A DNA stretch of 64,000 nt from Carposina sasakii. Its lineage: Eukaryota; Arthropoda; Insecta; Lepidoptera; Carposinidae. Every line of letters starts with the position of its first letter. The first letter of the stretch is position 1. A model generated the notes under the pieces. The model was not told where the DNA came from and searched no databases. It saw nothing but the letters and a program-made list of their open reading frames with translations. The stretch lies in the NCBI GenBank assembly GCA_014607495.2, contig CP053162.1, forward strand, positions 5,278,469 through 5,342,468, written 5' to 3'. The position numbers were made by a program, and so were the translations under genes. Shown piece after piece: positions 1 through 11,770 of this stretch.

Positions 1-92
1 GGATCTCATCCTCTTGAGATAAACATACGCCAGCTAAAAGGTATGTTACCTTAGTTATTACATAATATTCATAACACACATCTATTACATAA

Positions 93-313
93 TGATAAAA
101 TTGTAACGGATATATGTTTGTGCACGCTAATCTCGCAAACGGCCGAACCGATTTCGATGCAGTTTTCAGGAATATGCTGTGACAGGTCCCACTTAACTCG
201 TACTCGTATATCTACGAGTACTTATCATCTCGGGAAAATGTTTTTATCACAGATAATTTCGACATTTTGTTTTTTCTGCAGTCCACGCGGACGGAGTCGC
301 AGGCGTTCACTAG
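93..313 (+). mobile_element. Helitron-like non-autonomous fragment, family H1
   Basis: This matches the H1 family seen at 7240, 14469, 29927, 55566, 61459 and 61748. The shared core reads as an A-to-T-rich lead, a segment ending CCGATTTCGATGCAG, then a GC hairpin (GGACG loop CGTCC) and terminal CTAG. This copy has an internal deletion between its first bases and the GTGCACGCTAATCTC segment, and its hairpin has drifted. The 3' end is CTAG at 310-313. Helitron assignment rests on the 3' hairpin plus CTAG and on sibling copies that begin with TC after A. Confidence 0.6.
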
Positions 314-695
314 GGGGGCGGTCTATAGAAACTTGATACTCCGAACCTATATAACTGACTTCGCAGAAACTTCTTTAGTCGATCATTTATTAGGCATAAA
401 AAATATTTGACATAAATATTTTTAGATAATGTGCTTATGACCGAATTTAGAATGGCATACATTTAAGATAGTAGAATTTTTATTGGCATACCTATTTATA
501 ATTTTGAGTGGGGGCGGTCTATTTGGTAGAAACTTGATACTCCGTATTTGGGATAACTGACTAGAAACTTACGATCATTTATTAGGCATGACATAAATAT
601 TTTTAGGTATAATGTGCTTATGACCGAATTTAGAATGGCATACATTTAAGATAGTAGAATTTTATTGGCGGCATAGTTATAATTTTGTATAATAT
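314..695. repeat. Two-unit tandem duplication, period about 196 bp
   Basis: The block starting GGGGGCGGTCTAT at 314 recurs at 510 with the same order of landmarks: GAAACTTGATACTCCG, GATCATTTATTAGGCAT, GACATAAATATTTTTAG, GTGCTTATGACCGAATTTAG and GATAGTAGAATTTT. The units differ by small indels. A weaker third piece with TAGGCATACTATGAAGAT follows at about 740-780. It begins directly after the CTAG end of the preceding Helitron fragment. It is non-coding. Confidence 0.75.
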
Positions 696-2100
696 CATTT
701 AGCATAACGTTCATTTAGAGTACAGATTACATAATTTAACTAGGCATACTATGAAGATCATAGAATTTCAATTAGAATAATATAGCTTTCTTCTTTAAAA
801 ATGCGTAGGTTAGGTTAGGTTAGAACTGTGACCTCTTATGCACGAGCCGAGCGAGCGAAGCGAGCGTGCCGCGGCAGCGGCCGGCGAGTGCCAGAAACGA
901 ACATGCTCTCATAGGCAAGGATATAAAAACCAAATAATTATCATTAAATCAACTTTTATTGATTCATGTGATTACTACCTCCAACAAATAGCAATAGTAA
1001 AAATGATAACGCCTGATTAGAAAAGTGTTGCAATAATCATAAAAGATGATTCTTGCTGTAAGCATTATGGTTCGAAATGATGGTTCTACTTACCAAAAGA
1101 TGAATCTGGTTTTGAACTTTCTGCGATCATTGTGATTATTATGGATACCAAATTATGCGTACAGATAATTCTGACTTACAGAAATATGGGTTTCAATGTA
1201 TGCTAAATGAGTTAATGCCAAACGATATTCTGCGAAAAGAGGTTTATGCTATTAGTTGTTATGCAATATAAAATTATTACTTAAAAAGTTCTACTATAAT
1301 AGGTATACCCCTATTGGAAATCTTTCTCGGTGAGGTTAGAGCGCGACTAGACTGGAAAACTTTTTGAGCGTACTTATACTATGCTCGGGCTAGTTTTAAA
1401 CTTTTTGAGCGTACTTATACTATGCTCTCTATGCGCTATCGTTCACTAGTATACAATACATACAGGTAAAGCGTTGATTCCCATTTGATATCGGCTACCT
1501 ATTACTGCTTTATGTTTGAGTACTTACATTTTATGACATTGTCCTTAGTCCCGAAGTAAAATACGATGAGTTTTACGTTTACCTTTTGCTTCCCTTGCCT
1601 TTTATTATTTTTGCGTGCAGAGTCCGAATCCGAAGTTATCCACTTTACATAACTCGATCAATCACGTAGCGCGGAAATTATTTACATACACTTACATCAT
1701 GTCACACCCTTAATCTGGGGTAAAAATGGCTGCTAGAGTTGCACGCACATTGGTCCGAAGTATAGCTAAAAAGATGGTGTATTTTTCCTGGGTAATGCAA
1801 CTGCATTTCGCACTGACGTTCGTTGTCGTAAAACTTCCACTACGAATTTAGGAATCATGTCTATGCCCACCCACCATGCTATTGCAATGGCGGATAGACT
1901 TCATTAGGTACGTGATTTAACAAATAAGCTAAAATGTAGGCTTCCTATTGGAACTAACGTGTTGACGAAGCTCCATCGATTTGATAGAGAAATAAAGTTA
2001 CTGTATTTGAGCTCTATTGTGCTACAAACTGGCACGGTTAATCAACCATTTGCCTCACTGCGGGCAAGGCAAAAAGATACTTATTGCGCGGGACACTTAC
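696..2100. other. Intronic or intergenic stretch, no gene seen
   Basis: No convincing coding exon is visible on either strand. If the receptor exon at 2101-2373 is real, this is part of its first intron, read on the minus strand. It holds a short TTAGG-like run near 808-826, a GC-rich patch at 840-895 containing GCGAGCGAAGCGAGCG, and a short direct repeat at 1358-1426. Confidence 0.5.
1358..1426. repeat. Short direct repeat, about 29 bp, period about 40
   Basis: ACTTTTTGAGCGTACTTATA followed by CTATGCTC occurs twice in the same direction, separated by a short spacer containing GGGCTAGTTTTAA. This looks like a simple local duplication with no sign of coding. Confidence 0.7.
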
Positions 2101-2373
2101 CAATAAGCTGACATATCCGTGAATGCTATTATATGCTAGCAGCAAGTCCCTGATCTCGCCCGAACAGTAATCCGACCTGTCACACTGTCGGATAAAGGAT
2201 ATGTTGTAGCCAAACTTCCAGTTCTGCATATCCCGGATGACATCGTCGATGTTCTTCGACTGATTCTGAGTTCTATACTTGAGGAGGGAGATAAATCGAG
2301 GATCCTCGAAGAAAAAATTGTATGTTCCATTTGCTTCGTTTGCATTGTAATGTGCGTCATCGTTCACTATCAT
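2101..2373 (-). CDS. First coding exon of a neuropeptide GPCR (myosuppressin/sex-peptide receptor type)
   Basis: The exon opens at the first ATG after an in-frame stop and runs 91 complete codons to a GTAAGT donor (ACTTAC on the plus strand, 2095-2100), so the next exon starts in phase 0. The peptide looks like the extracellular N-terminus of a class A receptor. It has N-glycosylation sequons at about N15 (NGT), N37 (NQS) and N57 (NIS), two cysteines near 64 and 70, and ends YNSIHGYVSLL. Insect myosuppressin, FMRFamide-like and sex-peptide receptors have a closely similar stretch just before TM1. Known receptors of this group are plasma-membrane, G-protein-coupled and activated by short peptides. 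The remaining exons, with all seven helices, should lie to the left beyond the window. No signal peptide is evident, which is common in this family. The exact receptor type is inferred from one short motif. Confidence 0.62.
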
Positions 2374-3039
2374 CGTGATTGGAGATAAATGTTCCTTTAT
2401 TCATCACTTATAGCACTATAATAAACGCACAACTACACATCTCTGCTGGATTATTTTGACACGTGTAGTTTGATTTTCCAAACAAATACATAGATACTGG
2501 ATCCTTTCGTGTTTTCATTCTTGTGTAGATTTTCTGAAGAAAAAAGATTAATTTATAAAATTACTTAGTAAATGCTTGAATTTGATTGACAGGTTGAACT
2601 TTGACTTCCTTTACAACTAACAATAGTAGCAAATATTTTATCTATTAATAAGTATCTAAAATTATTTCCACAATATTGTTGCCCTTGCTATTTACATAAT
2701 GAAATTGATTTGGATAAGTATTCGTGAATAGCCGCGTATGCTTGTAACCCATGGCTGCATAGCAAATGATGTCAAGGTGTATCTTCGAACACCCGTATCT
2801 ATAAATAACTATTAGGTAGGTACCTAATTAATTACTTATTGGTTAGTAATTTCTTCAAAATGTCATTTTTGACCAAAGAATTCTTATTCTTAGCATAACG
2901 CCTGGTATGATAAATGACTTGTTAGTTCTATCTATGAAAATATTCTTAACTATGGAATGAAAAATTACTTGAGTAGAAATAATTCGTTTTTCTTCCTTAT
3001 AGAGACGGGTTTAATTTGTTTAAAAGTGGCACAAAAAGC
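2374..3039. other. Upstream of receptor exon, no gene seen
   Basis: AT-rich sequence 5' of the minus-strand receptor exon. It should hold 5' UTR or an upstream intron. No clear TATA box, initiator or repeat family was recognised. Confidence 0.4.
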
Positions 3040-4460
3040 CCAGTAAACATTTAGGCTGAAGAAAAATCTATTAACCAGGAAATTAACTGCTAAAGGTTGT
3101 ATAAACGATGTACAAAAGCGTCAAAATATCTTTAAAGCTGTATTGAGGCAAAATTATATCGTTTTATAGAGTACATCTGGTTTAGGGCTGTATAAAGCCT
3201 AAATTATTACTTTTGGCTTTTAAACAGCACCGAAAATTTCTGAAATACAGTGTATGGTGTAGAAAAACGCTATAAGACAGTTTATAAGACTCAAGCTGTA
3301 TATCGACTGAGTGTAGCTTTTGTGTAGCCTAATCCTGTACAAGAATATTTATTATTGCTATCTTCAGGTTATTGGTGTATAATTACTCTGTAGTACAGCA
3401 TATAAGCCTTGATAATAGCTGTTCAATGGTGATCTAGGTAAACCCCCTCTAAAGCAAATCCCTGTACGATAGTGTAATAAAATGCTGTCAGCTGCATTAG
3501 AGTCTTACTCTAAAGCTAACTCTATAATCGTAAATTTTCCCTATACAGTACAGCCCTCAGTGTACCAGTAGATCAATATAAACTAAACGTAATCTTTTAT
3601 GCAGCTACTATAGTAATTAAATTCTAGTGTAAAGCCAATGTTACTCTTTAGGCTGTTGTTTATTCTTGAAATACGTCTTGTTCAGCAATTCATAATCGAG
3701 TACTAGTAGAGTAACAGCTGTATAACTGAGATGCCATTAAACTATAACCTAAAAATCATGGTATCATAAATTTTGTAAAATATTTACGTAATTTTTTTAT
3801 GACATTGGCGTTATTTACACATAATTACCTGAGTACCATACAAAATTATTATTTTTAGCAATAGGAAACGGCCTTATATAACTACTCTTAAGTTAATTAC
3901 ACGGTTCTATTGTTACTGAAATACTTTCGAAAATATCTATATTTCGAGAGCGCATGAGTTTTGGCTTACTATTAGCATACATATTCACAAAGAAACCGCA
4001 AGCAGCCACAAAGAAAGTAATGACCAAGAAATTAATAATGCGTACTTAGGTACCACACAGTAAATAATATTTATTCACTTCACAAAAGAAAATATTATGG
4101 CCGCCGCATATCAGATGATCGATGAATAAATGAAGTCTAGAAAATAAGTATGGAAGGATTCAAACCACGAACATTATTTTATACTTTTATTTAAACGTTA
4201 ACAAACCTGAGCCTGTATATAAGAATAAAACAAGTAAAATTTAAGAATAGTATCTGTATAATGGTATCTTTTCACGCTCTAAGTCAGTCCTTGTGCAGCT
4301 ATTACACAGCTGTTAGACAGTTAGTTATACACTTAGAGCTGTATAATTTGGGGCCCAATTTGCGGATATAAGGGCTGTATATACTGATATATAGCCCTTA
4401 CCCAGCCAACCTGTACAGACTAAGCTCTTCAAAATTTTCAATGTACAGCGTTTATACAGC
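3040..4460. repeat. Non-coding region dense in GCTGTATA-like words on both strands
   Basis: Words such as GCTGTATA, TGTATAA, TACAGC and CCTGTAC recur many times at 3100-3730 and again at 4250-4450. Examples are GGGCTGTATAAAGCC near 3186, AAGCTGTATATCG near 3295, AGCTGTATAACTGAG near 3716, and GGGCTGTATATACTG near 4371 facing TATAGCCCT. The central part, about 3750-4230, is poorer in them. No regular period could be fixed by eye and there is no ORF of note. It may be an old diverged repeat or a degenerate transposon. Confidence 0.4.
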
Positions 4461-6417
4461 TTCGGATATTATCCGGGAGGTAACACCTATTTAAAATTCC
4501 CTCCAAAAAAGGTTCCGTGGATATAGATAACTTTTAGACTTTTAGATTACTATTGCATACAAAAAATTTATTTTAATTTTACTACAAGCCACCAATCGAG
4601 GTTCCTCGAAACATCCAAATAATATCGTGCTTTCGGCGATAAGATATACACTAATAGATGTTATCAAACGATCGATATTGTGATTTATGGGAGCACTAAT
4701 TGCTTCTGTCTGAAGTGTTATCAATTTATAGAATGACTAGCGGCCGCCCACGACTTTATTTGCGTAAACTGTAGAATTCCCGTTATTTCCCGTTCCGGAA
4801 AATCTTTCTTAGAGGGTATCTCCTAGTCATACATAATCTACCTCTATGCCAAATTTCAACTTCCTTTTCCTTCCTTTCCATTGAGATAACTATGATAGAG
4901 AGTTAAGAAGAAAAACAACGCTCGTTTGTAGAAGTGTCATCGTTACCGTTACAAGTGTGACGGGTGAAATGTATTATACCAAACCAAGGCACAAATTATA
5001 ATAGTTACCCCTAGGCCCCACTTTGCACCAAATGCGTTTTTCCAGATTTCATATTATACCTACGCGTACACATTCCAATTTGCTTTTATTGACATCTACA
5101 GTACATAGTCTAAAGTACTTACAATTCAATTTTGCGATATGGCGGATATGGCGTCTCTCTCTCTCTCTCGCTTACACGGAGACTTTGCCAATGTTACGTG
5201 TTGATCGTCAAAAGTTAGAAACTGTTTGTAAATGACATTTTTAGCAAAATGTTTGAAATATATGTCAAAACTAGACAGATGTTTAGATTAGACCAGCTAG
5301 ACAATATTTCAATTGTTTTGTAATAATACGGAGAGATATGCCGCGTTTGATAAATTTCATATAAGATTAATCCAAAGATTAAGCATGATGCAAGTGATTA
5401 ATTAAAATATGTAGTATTTGCGAGTCTAATGTTAAAGGAGTATATACAGCGCTACATATCATACGTTCGACCAGGGATATAATAAATGATTATTTTATCT
5501 ACTAGTTGTCCTTCCATGATGATATCTTATTTACAAAATTCGGCACAGTCAAACAAAGTACGTAACCTTTTCCTTGTGTTTGTCAAGTTGTTTATGGTAA
5601 TATAAAGGCTTTTAGCTTTCATTTTATGTCGCTATAAAGTGGAGATAGTTACGTTACGAGCTTTTTGTATAAATGCCAAGTGTTATTCCATGCCTTTTAA
5701 ACATTTTCTAGCAAAGGGTGTACGTTTACCTAATGTTTTTCGAATTACTTAGTAGGTTCCTTACGTATTTAAGTAGGTTTTTTTTTTCAATAATAGAAAA
5801 TAGTAATTTCTTATGATAAATAAATGTTTTGAAAAGCTGTGAAGGATACACCAATATTTGTGCAATTCATTTTTAAACAAAGTCTTAAAATGCATAGCTT
5901 AGGGGTTTATTAAGTGTAGTTTTAGCGACCTTTAATGGAAATATCCTGGTATTCGTAGGTTTACCTACACGCATAGACTCTGAAATCCACAAAAAACATA
6001 TTGCTAATATTTCTTTAAATATGTCATTTATCTAGTTGCTCAAAGTACGATTTTCATGTACATGGAGTACTATGACCTTGGGTGTGACAAGGTTGGCTGT
6101 GATCACTTGTACAATATGCAAATGATACTAAACTGTCAACTCGCACGCCTGCGGTTCGCCGGGCTGGCGCCGGAATCCGTCCTCCAAAACAATAACAGAC
6201 AGTTACACCGATTTATATCAAAATTACAGACACTCCATTTTAATAGGGTGATATTTGCAGGACGTGACTGTGCTCCTCCTAAATTTAAACGGGAAGGGAA
6301 TCCAATAATATTTGCGTTCAGTTCACTGCGCCTTTTCCGTATTAACGCTTTGCTCGTTCCTTCATTTTGGCAGTCAATAAAACTCGATGAAAGATGAAAA
6401 TAATATTCTATCTTATA
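4461..6417. other. Plain AT-rich stretch, no gene seen
   Basis: Only short ORFs without protein-like composition are present. A CT microsatellite lies near 5155-5170. Nothing else was recognised. Confidence 0.45.
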
Positions 6418-6799
6418 CAGGATGTTTTTTTGTGGCCACCTTTAACGAAGGGTACGTATTCTATACATGAAATAAAGTAAGTTTATGCCAAAAAAAATGC
6501 TGGGAAAAAAAAATTTTTTTTGAAAAAAAAATTTAAATTCCTTGTTCGTGCGAAATTTATAGTGTCTAGTGTTTATGTTAGTTTTTTTATAGACAGATAT
6601 TAATTATTTTTCGTGAAAAAATCCTGCTACGCGAGTCTATGTGCATTTATGCAGAAAAACGCAGTGTATTTACTCAACTTTGGACCCTAATATTTTGGAA
6701 ACCAGACACTTCCCAGGTATGCTTCCATGGAGAAAAATGATCGTGATGATGAGGAGATTCCGTAGTTTTCGGGAACGTTGACGACCAAAAATCATCCTG
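6418..6799 (+). mobile_element. TA-flanked MITE, family A (382 bp)
   Basis: It starts CAGGATGTTTTTTTGTGGCC and ends CATCCTG, with TA on both sides (6416-6417 and 6800-6801), as expected for a TA target duplication. Six copies are in the window: 6418, 9932 reverse, 14026, 19099 reverse, 39616 and 55212. All share ATGCTGGGAAA near one end and GATCGTGATGATGAGGAGAT near the other. No transposase is encoded. The TA duplication points to a Tc1/mariner-type mobiliser, which is an inference. Confidence 0.75.
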
Positions 6800-6982
6800 T
6801 ATAAGAAACTACTGTAGTAGTAAAGTTTAAGGGCAATTAGATTTATATTGGCTGTAGATCGACGTAAATACTTGGAAACGCGTACTTTGGATTTGTAAAA
6901 TTTGTTAGTCTGTTTTTGCCGGATACATTTCGGTGTAAGTAGTAAAATTTTAATAACAAACGGCTTCAACGTCAGATCTATA

Positions 6983-7237
6983 CAGGGTGTAACAAAAAGG
7001 GTATATTAAGCGAAAAGCTATGTGAATAGCCCACTGTAGAGAACCTATCCACAAAATTTGAGACCCGAAATCACATGTTATTTTTCCCGATCGTATGGAG
7101 AATTTTGAAATATCTCAAGAATTTTCATACAATCTTGAAAAATAAAAATGTGATTTCGCGTCTCAATTTTTTTAGATAGTTCTCTATAGTGGGCTATTTA
7201 CATAGCTTTTCGCTTAACATACCCTTTTAGTTACCTG
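6983..7237 (+). mobile_element. TA-flanked MITE, family B (about 255 bp)
   Basis: It starts CAGGGTGTAACAAAAAGGGT after TA. It ends in the inverted counterpart TACCCTTTTxGTTACxCCTG, here slightly eroded. The interior has AAGCTATGTxAATAGCCCAC and its inverted version, so long parts of both ends are complementary. Other copies are at 12515-12671 (partial), 19474-19721 and 61585-61735 (partial). Confidence 0.7.
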
Positions 7238-7239
7238 TT

Positions 7240-7576
7240 TACATATAATAAAAATGTAACGGATCGCTGTCTGTACATGGAAGATATATAAGAATAAATA
7301 TTATAGAATACCTTTATCAACGCAATAGTACCCAAAACAATGATTTTTGGAATTTTTATCTGTTTGTCGGTTTGTCTGTTTGTCTGTGCGTTTGTGCACG
7401 ATAATCTCAGAAACGGCTGAACCGATTTCGATGCAGTTTTCAGGAATATATTGTGACAGGTCCCACTTAACATATAGGCTACTTTTTATCCCGGGAAAAT
7501 GTTTTTATCCCGGATAAATTAAATATTTTGTTTTTTTTCTGTAGTCCAAGCGGACGGAGTCGCGGACGTCCACTAG
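7240..7576 (+). mobile_element. Helitron-like non-autonomous element, family H1
   Basis: A nearly full H1 copy beginning around ACATATAATAAAAATGTAAC. It carries GTCTGTTTGTCTG repeats, the GAAACGGCTGAACCGATTTC core, a GGACG...CGTCC hairpin and terminal CTAG at 7573-7576 followed by T. It sits just after MITE B. The 5' boundary is uncertain because no TC start is obvious in this copy. Confidence 0.65.
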
Positions 7577-9025
7577 TTTTAAATGTATTTCGTAAGTTTA
7601 TTGAGTAAATGAACGTTGAGTTGATGTTTCCTAATCGCCAATTTATTGACTTTAATACTCGTAATAGCGTTAATGTCTACACACAACCTACTTTACGCTA
7701 CCTAGCTACGTGTCACAGATTTGCGTTCAAATGTGAAAAATTACATGGTTTAATATGTTAATCCATGAATCAATAAAGAATATTACGTTCATGTGTTAAT
7801 CTTTATTTTTTTAAGATTTCACAAAAAGTAGTAGATTTCTCCTACTTTTTACGATTATACAACATTAACCTGATGTCTATGTATGTAATGTAATATATAT
7901 GTAAAATAGGACTGTACTATGCCAAGCGGCAACTATCCGACTGAAACCTGCGTACCTCTTGATGGATGCAATTCCGACTCCATCCAAACACCTCCAGCTG
8001 ACCTCTACCAGAGACAACTGAAGTAATCTGCGGTAGACTCGAAACAGAAGCTAAGTACTTTTATCGCCCATAGTCATGGTCTCGGTGGGGGAGTAATGTA
8101 GCGGCTAGGTTCCGCCGCCACCAAACCACGCAACAATTGCATTGCGGATCGCTGAAAACTAGCAGCTAGGCAACGGTTATTTATAATTTGACTGGACTTT
8201 GAATATGCTTTTGCTATGTAAATAATTCTTATGTAGTAGTATATTTTGCTCATCACAAATTTACTTTCATTTAAAATCTTCGCTAGGAAGGCCTGGAGCA
8301 CCCTTCCCACAGATTTACCAATTTAGACAAGTGTGGATCTGAAATCTTAACCAATGTGATATTTAGAAATAGCTATCACTGACAGTTTCATAAAAATCCG
8401 TTCGTTAGTTTTTACAAACTTCAACTTTCTTGATATTCTTATTAAGTTACACTTTTCTAATTGTATTTTGAACCCAGGTAAAAGGTAGGTACTTATGTGT
8501 GGAATGTGAAAAGTTAATTGCTCCCTAGCAAGGTAATCTGTTTAAGGAATCTATATCTCTACCTCAGACAGAACAGATGTATACTCTGAAGAAACTACTC
8601 TACATAGTGAATATACATAATTAATCTATTAGGCCGCATACACAATCTACGAATGTGCCGGTATACAAAGGGATTAAGATGTTATGAGCTTCAGAGGCCT
8701 TTAACAAAATCATACATAAGTACATTATATATAGGTACACACGGTTGTGTTCGAAATACCCCCAAATATGTAGGCAGATGTAAAAGATCAGAAACAAGAA
8801 TGAGTAGCTAGTACATCGCCAGAGCGAACGCCCCTTAATTCCTTAGTCGACTCTTAAGACGTGCACGGAGGGAGATGCAGCTGATGTATTAGAGTGAAGG
8901 CCCGTAACAAACCCAGCAAAATCAAACTAGAATCAGTCAGAACCGGCGCTGTGGTTGTTCTTCTTGGGTTGCTTTGCGAGGATTATTCTGTGTTCTTGTT
9001 GAAAAAGAGCAAACCTTATTCTGGA
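7577..9025. other. No gene recognised; possible unclassified repeat
   Basis: The GC-richer part at 7960-8170 (with CACCTCCAGCTGACCTCTAC and CTCGGTGGGGGAG) has a composition unlike its flanks and may be an unclassified transposon fragment. No terminal repeats or coding domain were seen. Confidence 0.35.
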
Positions 9026-9172
9026 GCATAAGTATTAAATACAAACTGCGGTCACCAACCCGCCTGCCCAGCGTGTTGATTATGGGCAAATACCCCCCAC
9101 GGCAGTCTTGTGGCGTGCCCTGGGGGAGGCCTACGTCCAGCAGTGGACTGCAATAGGCTGATGATGATGATT
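9026..9172 (+). mobile_element. 3' end of a non-LTR retrotransposon (fragment)
   Basis: The block around CCAGCGTGTTGATTATGGGC, followed by TGGCGTGCCCTGGGGGAGGC and AGCAGTGGACTGCAATAGGC, ends in a GATGATGATGATT tail. This is a very frequent lepidopteran LINE 3' end; the short GAT tail is RTE-like. Related pieces occur at 18515-18620 and, in reverse, at 35405-35570. Translation ends ...WGRPTSSSGLQ, a remnant of the LINE ORF C-terminus. Confidence 0.65.
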
Positions 9173-9931
9173 ATTGTTAACATGACTTGTATTGTAAGTC
9201 TTATTTATATATATATATAAAATAAAGCTCTACGATATAATAAAATACTCCATAGGTAGGTACACTTAAGACATGCGTAACCATTGCGTAACGTACGACA
9301 AAGCGTGTATAAGTAGTTAGTTATTCACGTAACTTTTGCTTAATTAATCATGTGTTGTACCATCGGCTTAATGCCACCACCCGATTTAGTATCTTGCCAA
9401 TAAATCAAATTAATTTAATTATAAATATTAATATGCTTCAATAAAGCATTAATTAATGTTCTAAGATGTCGATTCATATGTCTCATCAAAGCGTTTATAT
9501 TTTAATCCTATTATACCATTAAATTTGAATACGCACATTTACACGATTAGGTAAATTTATGTAAATTCCAATGGGTTAACTAATGGACATATCTGTAAGT
9601 TAAAATATAGAGATTATAACGATTAGGGCCAATTTTTTAATGGTCATAAAGTATTTAAAGGACCAAGTTTCTAAGATATCGTTTCTATCTCTTTCAAGTT
9701 TTAGAGTTTTATATCTATAACATTGAAAGGTAAAAATTGTATTGTGACCCCAACATTATACTCAACAATGTTGTCCAACGTAATCAATCAAGGGTCAGCG
9801 CATTCTGGAGTTATCTTGGGAGGTTAATGTCTAAAGAAGTACCAAGAAACGTGGGTAGTTATTACATACCAATCATCTTTCAGTCATTACTAGACATCAG
9901 TGACCTTTGAGAGACCTTACAGATATACATA
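9173..9931. other. AT-rich stretch, no gene seen
   Basis: A TATATATATATA run near 9208-9220 follows the LINE tail. Nothing coding was recognised. Confidence 0.45.
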
Positions 9932-10233
9932 CAGGATAATTTTTGTTCGTCAACGTTCCCGAAAACTACGGAATCTCCTCATCATCACAATCATTTTTCT
10001 CTATGGAAGCACACCTGGGAAGTGTCTGATTCCCAAGATATTAGGATCCTAAGTTTATGTCTATGTTATGTCTGTCTATGAAAAAACTAGCATAAGCACT
10101 GGACACTATATATTTCGGCCGATCAAGTAATTTTTTTTTTACATCTCATCAGCATTTTTTTGGCATAAACTTACTTTATTTGATGTATAGAGTACGTACC
10201 CTTCGTTAAGGGTGGCAACGAAAAAACATTCTG
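9932..10233 (-). mobile_element. MITE family A, reverse copy (302 bp)
   Basis: Flanked by TA at 9930-9931 and 10234-10235. It carries the inverted landmarks ATCTCCTCATCATCAC, ACTTCCCAGGTGT and CTTCGTTAAGGGTGGCAACG. It has a deletion of about 80 bases relative to the 382-bp copies. Confidence 0.72.
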
Positions 10234-10245
10234 TATAATGTCTTC

Positions 10246-10497
10246 AAAATTAGTGATTATCTTTTGACACGAAACTAGGTAGGTAGGTAAAAATAAACAA
10301 CTTTCACTATGGGACCAACTCCGAAATAGTGGAAAAAAATCAGCTGTTCGCCTGTTCCATACATTTCAGTACAATTAAATTATTCGAAATTGTATGGAAC
10401 AGCTGATTATTTTTTCTCCATTTCGAAGTAGGTCCCATGGTGATAGTTGTTTCTTTTTACCTACCTAGTTTTGTGTCAAAAGATAATCACTAATTTT
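10246..10497. repeat. 252-bp palindrome (fold-back MITE)
   Basis: The left arm begins AAAATTAGTGATTATC and runs through GACACGAAACTAGGTAGG, CTATGGGACCAACTCCG and CAGCTGTTC to TCCATACA. The right arm repeats this in inverse order and ends GATAATCACTAATTTT. Each arm is about 115 bases with scattered mismatches, and the spacer is about 20-30 bases. A transcript would form one long hairpin. Confidence 0.8.
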
Positions 10498-11583
10498 AAA
10501 AAGACCTTATCTAAGTGTATTCTCATCAAGAAATATTTACACAATTACATAATATTACGCCTTTTTACCCGAGGTAAGGTAGATGGAGATTATAAGTCAT
10601 CCTAGCACATTCTAATTAAGGACCTACATACATTATATACACGATTGTGTTCTGAAATGGTGTAATCATAAAAATCTACAGCCAGGTTTAGAATAACGGG
10701 CGGGGATAGAAGCAAATGCTTTATACATATTTGGAAAAATACCTAGTGAAGTATACGAAATTTTACAAGAGAAATAACATAACAAGTCAGACAGATTTAT
10801 GTACTTATTATATATTTTTTCATCTACAAATCCCATTATCTTATCAATCATTTGCATGCTAAATCAAATAATCATCAAGGAAATGATGTAACATCTACAT
10901 TATAATAAAATTACGTTCGAAAGGTCTTTTTATTTACCTGACTGGGCCAGAAGGAGAGCTATGTATTTCGTTGTGTATGTATGTATGTATTAATATTTTT
11001 AAACAATTCCTCAAGGCTCGAAATGTAATTCCTTTGATTTGGCCTTAGAATAACTCATGAGCCCATTTAGCGAGTCACAAGCGCGCCCGATACAATTGGC
11101 GCGGAAAAAAATGCATTTCCTGCGAGTAAAAACGCTGTCGTATAACAACATGGTCCTTGTTCAGCATTTCAGTATGCCAGGCTGTCTATCACGTACTCTG
11201 TAATATTATTATGACATATTTACAGAGCGTGGATCTAAATAACATGTAACCTGATTTGTAGCAGCGCCTTTAGGTACTTTTCCAATGCGAACTGCCAACT
11301 TGAAATAACTCTACCAGGGTTCCAATTCTCACTTATTGCTCGACATGTCTACACTCCACATACAAGTAGTTGACACCTAACCAAAAGTGCTGTTGATATC
11401 AGCTGTTCAAACATCCGCCATTTTGTTTTATATGTCGAATTAAGAGATGTCGAGTGATAAGTGTGAGAATTGTGGCCCAGGAACTCTACATTGCTTGGGA
11501 CTGTCGTACATGGTTCTCTTGTAAGAAGTAAATCCTGACAGATTAGGTACCTACATTGTATGCCACAACAGTGCAAGATTTTA
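10498..11583. other. AT-rich stretch, no gene seen
   Basis: A GTAT microsatellite lies near 10973-10990. No exon-like ORF with splice sites was recognised. Confidence 0.45.
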
Positions 11584-11770
11584 GACTCTTATTCTTATTC
11601 TTTATTGCACATACACAAAAAGAAATATAGCATACAACATAAAAGAAGAGATGCATGTACAATGGCAAGCTTATCTCTACCAGAGATCTCTTCCAGCAAG
11701 CCAAGCAAGTAAAGTGAAATCGTTAAACAGGGTAACATGTGCAATTAAACAAATTCTAAGAAACTACATA
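11584..11770 (-). mobile_element. 3' tail of a Jockey/CR1-like LINE
   Basis: Reading the minus strand, the tail has AATTTGTTTAATTGCACATG, then GGCTTGCTGGAAGAGATCTC, then TTGTATGCTATATTTC and a final AATAAAGAATAAGAATAAG. The same tail closes the LINE fragment at 28531-29035 and is repeated in part at 20229-20341. It is a 5'-truncated insertion without coding sequence. Confidence 0.7.

Noticed and set aside
6056..6397. 113-codon ORF before the MITE at 6418
   Set aside because: No motif, no splice signals and no homology recognised. Composition is like non-coding flanks.
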